This document shows positions 58,141 through 64,000 of a stretch of 64,000 nt of DNA, piece by piece. Location of the stretch: positions 124,001 through 188,000 of the forward strand of contig NZ_JACJFM010000001.1 of the NCBI RefSeq assembly GCF_014164585.1, read 5' to 3'. The stretch's first letter is position 1. The number at the start of each line of letters is the position of its first letter. Position numbers and translations under genes: made by a program. Under the pieces are notes generated by a model that saw only the letters and a list, made by a program, of their open reading frames with translations, did no database searches and was not told the DNA's origin. This stretch comes from Oceanospirillum sediminis. Lineage in GTDB: Bacteria; Pseudomonadota; Gammaproteobacteria; Pseudomonadales; Halomonadaceae.

Positions 58141-59637
58141 ATGTCTGAAACACCTCCGTTACTCTTTTCTGTTAATCGGGAAGACACGCGCCCGATGTTT
58201 GAACAGCTCTGTGACACCATTCGTCATTCTGTGCACCGTGGTGTGTTAACACAGAATATGACGTTACCTGCGACACGTACCCTGGCGCAGGAGCTGGCAA
58301 TATCACGTTCAACGGTAGTCACCGCGTATGAACAGCTGGTGGCTGAAGGCTATCTGGAAGGCAAGCCCGGTGCAGGCTATGTGGTGTGTGCTATGGGGGA
58401 TACGGAGTTACCTGTAGCATCATCAGAAAGAAAACGTTCTGTTGCTGGCAGTAAAGATGTTTCGTCGACAGCTCATAAAGAAGGACTGCTTAAACCCAGT
58501 CTGCCGGATATGCGTTTATTTCCTCATCGGCTATGGGCCAGAACCGTCGCCAGAGTCTGCCGGACACATCCGGAGTCGATGTTAATCGGGAGTGATTCAT
58601 TTGGTTATCCTGAACTGCGACGGGCCATTGTCGATCATGTGCGGGAATGGCGCGGACTGGAGGTGTCTCCCCATCAGGTGATTGTGACTGCCGGGGCTAC
58701 GGATGCTCTGAATATCTGTTTTCGTACTCTGCTGAAGCCAGGCCAGAGTGTTGGCCTGGAAGATCCGGGTTATCGGCCTATTCTGCGTCAGGTGACGGGG
58801 CTGGGGCTTAAGCCGGTATTTATGGATGTGGATAAAGAGGGTGCTCAACTGCCGGATATTGGTTCGCCAGTGGATCAGGATCTGGCTATTAATCCGCAGG
58901 TTGAATCAGATCAGCAGCTTCCGGCTATTGTGGTGCTGACACCTTCTCATCAGTATCCACTGGGCAATACTATGTCGCCTCAGCGACGCTGGGAATATAT
59001 TCACTGGGCCCATCAGCATGGCAGCTGGATCATTGAGGATGACTATGACAGTGAATTCCGCTATGCCGGTCGTCCCATTCCTGCCATGGCTGGCCTGGAC
59101 CAGATGAATCGCATTCTGTACACCGGCAGCTTTGCCAAAATTTTCTCTAATACCCTGCGTCTGGGCTATCTGATTGTGCCGGACAGCCTGACGGAATCGA
59201 TGCGTCAGACTATGGCTGATTTTGGCCTGAAAGCCAGTTTAATGCCGCAACCGGCACTGGCTGAGTTTATTCATTCCGGGGACTTTTATCGTCATCTCAG
59301 ACGGGTGCGCAAAACCTACAGTGAGCGCAATAAATATCTGGTGCAGCAACTGAACCAGAGGTTCAGCGATTCAGGTCAGGTACAGGATTACAGTGCTGGT
59401 ATGAAGCTGGTGTTTCATCTGAAACAACCGTTTACAGACACCGATATTGTCATACGGGCTAATCAGGCCGGACTGGCACTGGGGGCTTTATCAGAATCCT
59501 GTCAGCGCAGAGTAGATGGCAATGGCCTGATTATGGGGTTTGCCGGATATAACACCGAGGAGATCCGGCAGGCACTGGATATCCTGTATGAGGTTATCAG
59601 TGCCTGTCAGACTGGCAGAGAATTTTACAGAGAGTAA
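58141..59637 (+). CDS. MocR/PdxR family regulator (GntR-aminotransferase fusion)
   Basis: This 498-residue regulator has an N-terminal GntR winged helix (residues 1-75; MFEQLCDTIRHSVHRGVL, then ELAISRSTVVTAYEQLV) and a C-terminal fold type I aminotransferase-like domain (about 100-490). The pyridoxal phosphate-binding Lys lies in YTGSFAKIFSNTLRLGYLI. Members bind PLP and regulate vitamin B6, taurine, GABA or ectoine genes. It is divergent from paiB, with candidate operators between them, and so probably controls both genes and perhaps the GNAT-LysE operon. The effector is unknown. Confidence 0.92.
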   Translation: MSETPPLLFSVNREDTRPMFEQLCDTIRHSVHRGVLTQNMTLPATRTLAQELAISRSTVVTAYEQLVAEGYLEGKPGAGYVVCAMGDTELPVASSERKRSVAGSKDVSSTAHKEGLLKPSLPDMRLFPHRLWARTVARVCRTHPESMLIGSDSFGYPELRRAIVDHVREWRGLEVSPHQVIVTAGATDALNICFRTLLKPGQSVGLEDPGYRPILRQVTGLGLKPVFMDVDKEGAQLPDIGSPVDQDLAINPQVESDQQLPAIVVLTPSHQYPLGNTMSPQRRWEYIHWAHQHGSWIIEDDYDSEFRYAGRPIPAMAGLDQMNRILYTGSFAKIFSNTLRLGYLIVPDSLTESMRQTMADFGLKASLMPQPALAEFIHSGDFYRHLRRVRKTYSERNKYLVQQLNQRFSDSGQVQDYSAGMKLVFHLKQPFTDTDIVIRANQAGLALGALSESCQRRVDGNGLIMGFAGYNTEEIRQALDILYEVISACQTGREFYRE

Positions 59638-59710
59638 TGCTGCAGGATGTGTCGTCATAATATCCTGTCTCTGATTGGAAAATGATTAAGCCGGTTAAAC
59701 CTGTGCCGGA

Positions 59711-59728
59711 TCCGGTTTGCAAACCGGA
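59711..59728. repeat. Perfect 18-bp palindrome
   Basis: TCCGGTTTGCAAACCGGA is a perfect palindrome 74 bp past the first MocR stop. It lacks a T-run and its role is unknown; it could be an operator or a recombination-type site. Confidence 0.45.
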
Positions 59729-59769
59729 CCAGAGTAATCGTTGGGTTGCCAGTAAAACATATGATTCTA

Positions 59770-59793
59770 CATATATATTGATGCATATATATG
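59770..59793. repeat. AT-rich inverted repeat
   Basis: CATATATAT, six bases, ATATATATG: 9-bp perfect arms. Could be a binding site or melt region of a promoter. Confidence 0.45.
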
Positions 59794-59902
59794 AAAAACA
59801 TATATTTAAAACCGATACTTACTACCTGCATCTGAATGGCACGTTCTTGTCAGATGGATAAGCAGCATTGTTCCCAGGCATGTAAATTACAGGAGAGCTT
59901 CA

Positions 59903-59934
59903 CTGGTACTATCTGGTGCCAGTTGCTGGTACTA
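59903..59934. promoter_or_regulatory. Triple CTGGT box upstream of second MocR gene
   Basis: CTGGTACTA at 59903-59911 and 59926-59934 are exact direct repeats, with CTGGTGCCA at 59913-59921 between them. Direct repeats are the known binding layout of MocR proteins, so this is a candidate operator for autoregulation. Confidence 0.5.
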
Positions 59935-60029
59935 GCGTTCTCTGGCTGTGCTCTATAGTCTGAGCAGACTATAACAATAACGTCTGAGTTTTGTCCTGTG
60001 CTGGCGATGACAAACGACGGAGACACAGC

Positions 60030-61499
60030 ATGTTGAACCACCTCTTCCATCTTTCCCCGGACAGCGATTCCAGTCTGCAGCAGCAGATTCGGGAACAGAT
60101 CAGTAAAGCCATTATTGATGGCCATATTCCGCCGGATATTCCGTTGCCTTCAACCCGTAAGCTGGCTGAAATGCTGGGGGTTTCCCGTAATACCGTTATT
60201 CTGGCTTATGAACATCTGACCTATGATGGTTATCTGGTTTCCAGGGAGAGGGCCGGGTTTTATGTCAATGACGAGATCCTGAAAAGCTCTGTTAAAGGAC
60301 AGGATGAAGCCCCGGTCAGAATTACCGGTGGCAGTCGGCCCGACTGGGATCAGTGCCTGAAGATGCGGCCCAGTGAACGTCGTCTGAATAAGGTGAATCG
60401 CTGGCAGGATTATCCCTATCCTTTTATTTACGGGCAGCTGGACCCTAAGCTGTTTCCGGTCAATCACTGGCGTGAATGCTGTAAAGAATCGGTGTCGGTG
60501 CAGGCGATTGGTGAGTGGTCAGGAGATCGTTATGACGATGATGATGCGCTGTTGATTGAGCAGATTCACTCCCGGTTGTTACCAAGACGCGGTGTCTGGG
60601 CTGACCCGGATGAGATTCTGATCACGGTGGGGGCTCAGCATGCGCTCTATATGATACTGAGGGTGCTGCTGAATAAAGACACCTGTTTCGGGCTGGAAGA
60701 TCCGGGCTATCCGGATCTGACTCATATGGCGGAGTGTACCGATACCCGGGTGAAAAGTCTGGCCATTGATAATAATGGTCTGATTATGGGGGATCAGCTC
60801 AGTGACTGTGATCTGATTTTTACCACTCCGAGTCATCAATTTCCCACTACGGTAACGATGCCGATGGCCCGGCGTAAGGCTTTATTAGAGCAGGCATCCC
60901 GGGATAATTTTCTGATTATCGAAGACGATTATGAATGTGAAACCACTTTTGCAACCAACCCGACACCGGCTCTTAAAAGTCTGGATGATAATGACCGGGT
61001 GATTTATATCGGCAGTCTGTCTAAAACCTTATCGCCCGGATTGCGTATGGGATATATGGTTGGCCCTAAAGAGCTGATTCGCGAGATCCGGGAGTTCCGC
61101 CGTATGATGCTGCGCCATCCTCCTATGAATAATCAGCGTGCGGTCGGGCTGTTTTTATCCCGTGGCTATCATGATTCGCTGGTGCGCAGTCTGGTGCAGG
61201 TGTATGAAGAGCGCTGGAAAGCTGTAGGAGATGCTCTGCAGCAGTGTCTGCCGGAATCAGCCCGGCCTCCGGTATTTGGTGGCTCAGCTTATTGGGTGAA
61301 AGGACCGGATAATCTGGATGCCCGGGAACTGAAACTGATGGCCCGTGAACGAGGCGTTGTCATTGAATCCGGGGATATCTATTTTCAGCGTACTGACCCG
61401 CCGTTAAACTTTTTCCGTCTGGGCTATTCCTCCATTACAACAGAACGCATTCTGCCAGGTATTGATCGACTGACCGGGATAATTAATCAACTGACCTGA
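60030..61499 (+). CDS. MocR family regulator (GntR-aminotransferase fusion), second
   Basis: This 489-residue paralogue has an N-terminal winged helix (LQQQIREQISKAIIDGHIP, then EMLGVSRNTVILAYEHL) and an aminotransferase-like domain with the PLP Lys in IYIGSLSKTLSPGLRMGYM. The ATG at 60030 is chosen because GGAG lies eight bases upstream; the earlier ATG at 59991 precedes an atypical run. Three CTGGT boxes and a dyad lie upstream. The third TRAP operon begins 336 bp downstream on the same strand, so it may be the regulated target. The effector is unknown. Confidence 0.9.
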   Translation: MLNHLFHLSPDSDSSLQQQIREQISKAIIDGHIPPDIPLPSTRKLAEMLGVSRNTVILAYEHLTYDGYLVSRERAGFYVNDEILKSSVKGQDEAPVRITGGSRPDWDQCLKMRPSERRLNKVNRWQDYPYPFIYGQLDPKLFPVNHWRECCKESVSVQAIGEWSGDRYDDDDALLIEQIHSRLLPRRGVWADPDEILITVGAQHALYMILRVLLNKDTCFGLEDPGYPDLTHMAECTDTRVKSLAIDNNGLIMGDQLSDCDLIFTTPSHQFPTTVTMPMARRKALLEQASRDNFLIIEDDYECETTFATNPTPALKSLDDNDRVIYIGSLSKTLSPGLRMGYMVGPKELIREIREFRRMMLRHPPMNNQRAVGLFLSRGYHDSLVRSLVQVYEERWKAVGDALQQCLPESARPPVFGGSAYWVKGPDNLDARELKLMARERGVVIESGDIYFQRTDPPLNFFRLGYSSITTERILPGIDRLTGIINQLT

Positions 61500-61835
61500 T
61501 ACGACCTCTTTGCTGCACTTTTATCGTGCTGTTCTCCTGCAGTAGAGCCAGCAAAAGAGCCTCTCTGCACCAGAATGGTTCTGGTTTTATGCACTTTTTT
61601 ACACCGTAAATCCCCTCTGATCTGCTGGAACCACAACTCTGGTTCCGGTTGGTTCTACTGGACCGGCCATCGCAAAATCTATATTGAAAACACCAGCAGG
61701 GATTCGGACACCCTCCTCAGAACTCCCCTGGCTCTGGCCTGCTAACGACAGGATTTGTTTCGGAGTGATAGCTGCACAATGCCGCACTGTCATCCGGGAC
61801 CGGCAAGACAACAATAACAAATATCAGAGGTCGCT
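61500..61835. other. Intergenic region before third TRAP operon
   Basis: 336 bp. It has a GGAACCA/TGGTTCC hairpin at 61627-61646, and an imperfect inverted repeat of CTCTTTGCTG and CAGCAAAAGAG at 61506-61559. A minus-strand open frame of 73 codons (61599-61820) shows no family resemblance and is not called. A promoter for the TRAP operon must lie here. Confidence 0.5.
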
Positions 61836-62855
61836 ATGACAACGAAAACCTTCTTGAAATCGATACTTTCCACCTGTGTTCTCTCCGCCGCTCTGGCACT
61901 GCCTGTTGCGCAGCATGCTCAGGCTGAAGAGGAACTGATGCTGGGGCATGCTTACCCTTCCGATCATATCTTCCATATGACATCTACCACCTTTATGGAT
62001 GAGCTGAAGAAAAAAGGCGCAGATATCAGCGTGAACTATCAGCCAGGTGGTGCGCTGGGTGACTGGGCGTCGATCTTTGAACAGAGCATGGAAGGCGTAG
62101 TGCCGATGACCATGAGTTTCGGTGCCTCAGAATACGATCCGCGTCTGGATCTGTCCTGGCTGAGCTACGTGGTGGATGACTGGAAAGAAGCCCGCGAAGT
62201 GTATGGTCCGAATGGCAAGATGACCGAGATCTACAATGAGATTCTGGGTGATCTGGATCTGGAAGTGCTGGGTATTATCCCGACCGGCTTTGGCTCTATT
62301 GCCACTCGTAAAGGGGTAGAAGATGTTCCCACAAACTTCCCGGCTGATGGTAAAGGAATCAAGATTCGTGTACCGCCTATTCCGATCGGTATCGAGCGCT
62401 TCAAGAGCTTTGGTTTCACTCCGGTTCCTCTGCCATTCTCTGAGCTGTATACCGCGCTTCAGTTAGGCACTATTGATGCCCGTGCCACAGCGCCTTCTGT
62501 TGAAATCTGGCAGATGCGTGATGTGATCGAAAGCTACATCCTGACTAAGGATTACTTTGAGCACGCGTTCTGGGTGGTAAATAAGTCCTGGCTGGAAGAT
62601 CTGCCGACAGACGATCGCAAAAAGCTGCTGGCAGCGGCTGACACAACAATGGCTAAAGTCTGGGATGAAGCTCAGTCCATTGATGAAGGCTTCCTGAAGA
62701 AAGTACGTGAAGCCGGTGTGAAAGTTGTTGAACTGAGTCCTGAAGATATGGCGAAAGCGAAGAAAACGCTGTACGCCGAAGAGTGGCCTTTCATGGAGAA
62801 AACGGTCGGACCGGAGATCATGGGCATGATGCGCAAGATCGCAGGTATCAACTGA
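61836..62855 (+). CDS. TRAP transporter periplasmic binding protein (third system)
   Basis: This 339-residue DctP-family protein has a signal peptide ending near residue 30 (AQHAQAEEELM). Mature features include LMLGHAYPSDHIFHMTS, the conserved Arg in KGIKIRVPPIPIGIERFK, and LPFSELYTALQLGTIDARA. AGAGG lies 6 bases before the ATG. Its sequence differs from the other two binding proteins in this window, so it probably takes a different solute. It follows the second MocR gene and begins the operon with two membrane subunits. Confidence 0.92.
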   Translation: MTTKTFLKSILSTCVLSAALALPVAQHAQAEEELMLGHAYPSDHIFHMTSTTFMDELKKKGADISVNYQPGGALGDWASIFEQSMEGVVPMTMSFGASEYDPRLDLSWLSYVVDDWKEAREVYGPNGKMTEIYNEILGDLDLEVLGIIPTGFGSIATRKGVEDVPTNFPADGKGIKIRVPPIPIGIERFKSFGFTPVPLPFSELYTALQLGTIDARATAPSVEIWQMRDVIESYILTKDYFEHAFWVVNKSWLEDLPTDDRKKLLAAADTTMAKVWDEAQSIDEGFLKKVREAGVKVVELSPEDMAKAKKTLYAEEWPFMEKTVGPEIMGMMRKIAGIN

Positions 62856-62974
62856 TCCATAACGCTATCGTCTGAACCCTTCTTGTATCCCCTGCTGTGA
62901 CATCGGTTGATTACGGAGCAGCCTCTGGCGCAGCCGGGGATACTTCCCGGAAAGTGTTAATCAGGATCAGTACC

Positions 62975-63772
62975 ATGTCTGATGAAAAACGTTCCCCTGC
63001 ACATTCGGTGGGCGACGCCAGGATCTACGATTATGATCCTGAACTCAGCTCACACCCTGCACCTCCTCACCTGCATGCTGTGCCAGATCAGGCTGAAAGC
63101 CCGATAGACAGCTATCTGATGCGCTTTGAACAGCTGCTGAATAAAACTTTTCGCGCAATGATGATGCTGATCTGCCTGTCACTGACCGGTCTCATGTTTG
63201 CCCAGGTGATCATGCGCTATGTCCTGGAGTCACCTTTTACCGGCATCGAAGAGATGTCCATTCTGCTGGCGGTCTGGGTCTATTTTCTGGGTATGGGTTA
63301 TGCCACCCGTGAACGGGAGCATATCCACGGTGGCATTGTCAGCCTGGTGGTAAAAGATCCACAGAAAATCGCTTTTATTCGCTTTGTCGGTTCACTGATC
63401 TGCATGATGGCGGCCTGTGTATTCGGTTATTTCGCCTATAAATATGCACTGAAAGAGATCACCCGAGGGCGTGTCAGTACCAATATGCGCTGGCCTCGTG
63501 GTTTGTGGAGCGCCAGCATGATTGTCGGTTTTGCCATGATGGTGGGCTACTTTCTGCTGGAGACCATCAGTGAATACCGTGGCCTGATCAGAATGAGACT
63601 GTCTTTTAAAAGAGCACAGCAGAGTGAACAGACATCTGCGGTATCAACTTCACCGACACCTGATTCAGTTATGCAGAATGAGAGCTTGTTCTCTCAGGTT
63701 AATGCCAGTGAAAGCGGTGATGAATCAGCCAGAACAAAATCTGAACGTCAGCCTGACAGTCAGGAGATTTAA
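62975..63772 (+). CDS. TRAP transporter small membrane subunit (third system)
   Basis: This 265-residue DctQ-type protein has a cytoplasmic N-terminal region of about 50 residues, then four TM helices between 65 and 205 (MMMLICLSLTGLMFAQVIMRYV, LLAVWVYFLGMGYATRE, FVGSLICMMAACVFGYFAYK, IVGFAMMVGYFLLE), and a polar tail of about 45 residues. The ATG at 62975 is chosen because AGGA precedes it and the earlier in-frame start adds unlike residues. Its stop is two bases before the large-subunit start. Confidence 0.88.
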   Translation: MSDEKRSPAHSVGDARIYDYDPELSSHPAPPHLHAVPDQAESPIDSYLMRFEQLLNKTFRAMMMLICLSLTGLMFAQVIMRYVLESPFTGIEEMSILLAVWVYFLGMGYATREREHIHGGIVSLVVKDPQKIAFIRFVGSLICMMAACVFGYFAYKYALKEITRGRVSTNMRWPRGLWSASMIVGFAMMVGYFLLETISEYRGLIRMRLSFKRAQQSEQTSAVSTSPTPDSVMQNESLFSQVNASESGDESARTKSERQPDSQEI

Positions 63773-63774
63773 CG

Positions 63775-64000
63775 ATGACTCTGTTTTTAATTTCTATGCT
63801 GGTGGTCGTCATCCTGATTCTGGTGGAGATCCCGGTGGCCTTTGCTTTTGGTATTGGCGCTGTGATGTTTGCCTATACCACAGGCAATAATATTTCTTTT
63901 CTGATTCCCCACGGTTTTAAAACCGCCAGTGGTTTTGCCCTGTTGGCGCTGCCACTGTTTATTTTTGCCGGTTTGTTGATGGCAGAAGGCGGTATCTCGG
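63775..64000 (+). CDS. TRAP transporter large membrane subunit (third system), partial
   Basis: The ATG at 63775 opens a DctM-type frame cut by the window end after 75 codons. The visible part has a first TM helix (LISMLVVVILILVEIPVAFAFG) and the second beginning at LLALPLFIFAGLLMAEGGIS, the standard DctM N-terminus. AGGAG lies in the overlapping end of the preceding gene. It completes the third TRAP operon. Confidence 0.93.
   Translation, partial: MTLFLISMLVVVILILVEIPVAFAFGIGAVMFAYTTGNNISFLIPHGFKTASGFALLALPLFIFAGLLMAEGGIS

Larger units (their letters stand above)
59638..60029. other. Intergenic region between two MocR genes
   Basis: 392 bp packed with symmetric elements: an 18-bp palindrome (59711-59728), an AT-rich palindrome (59770-59793), three CTGGT boxes (59903-59934) and a dyad TATAGTC/GACTATA (59954-59973). 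No gene is supported. Much of this is probably the control region of the second regulator. Confidence 0.6.

Noticed and set aside
61599-61820. 73-codon minus-strand frame before the third TRAP operon
   Set aside because: The translation reads plausibly (IPAGVFNIDFAMAGPV) but matches nothing I know, and it lies where the TRAP promoter must be. Left uncertain rather than called.

Overview
The window looks like a chromosomal segment of a marine-type gammaproteobacterium. Core genes resemble those of Pseudomonas, Oceanospirillales and enterics: a Pseudomonas-like GAPDH, PurL of the long single-chain type, and the E. coli-like sets pckA-hslO-hslR-yrfG and tadA/mltF/purL. Three separate TRAP transporter operons and many small-molecule regulators suggest a heterotroph living on organic acids, amino acids and glycerol-type substrates. 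No rRNA, tRNA, CRISPR array, insertion sequence or prophage was recognised. The exact genus cannot be set from sequence alone.

Layout. 1-5.8 kb: a membrane protein of unknown function, a ferredoxin/class III cyclase/flavin-barrel fusion protein, a GNAT enzyme and a chemoreceptor. 5.8-10.8 kb: an AraC regulator divergent from an ornithine-cyclodeaminase-family reductase, an NhaC-family transporter and a DadA-like dehydrogenase, which together look like a D-amino-acid or cyclic-imino-acid utilisation module. 11-16 kb: dapE with two small followers, a membrane-anchored cold-shock protein, slyX, bolA and a DUF3422 protein. 16-23 kb: ybbA/ybbP ABC exporter genes divergent from tesA, two glutathione transferases and a LysR regulator. 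23.5-30.7 kb: central carbon metabolism, with gap-pyk and the glpD/glpR/glpK glycerol regulon carrying recognisable GlpR-type operators. 30.7-32.2 kb: an accessory stretch with a HEPN-like gene bracketed by repeated GGTTAACA palindromes. 32.3-36.7 kb: pckA-hslO-hslR-yrfG. 37.1-40.5 kb: a dctPQM operon with a sigma-54-like promoter. 40.6-49 kb: a dienelactone-hydrolase-like protein, a solute-binding protein, tadA, mltF and purL. 49-50.7 kb: a second accessory stretch with a HEPN protein, a remnant that may be the tail of a HipA-like kinase gene, and a DUF3037 gene. 50.8-54.5 kb: a second TRAP operon followed by a universal stress protein gene. 55.4-61.5 kb: two acetyltransferases, a LysE exporter, a PaiB-like FMN-binding protein and two MocR regulators with repeated operator-like boxes. 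61.8-64 kb: a third TRAP operon, cut by the window end.

How the genes work together. Lower glycolysis (gap, pyk), gluconeogenesis (pckA) and glycerol 3-phosphate oxidation (glpD, glpK, glpR) lie within 11 kb, while the TRAP systems supply carboxylates or similar solutes. The less ordinary parts are the redox-sensor-like cyclase, the two HEPN accessory loci, a 33-bp DnaA-box-containing repeat found twice upstream of genes, and the MocR cluster with its candidate operators.
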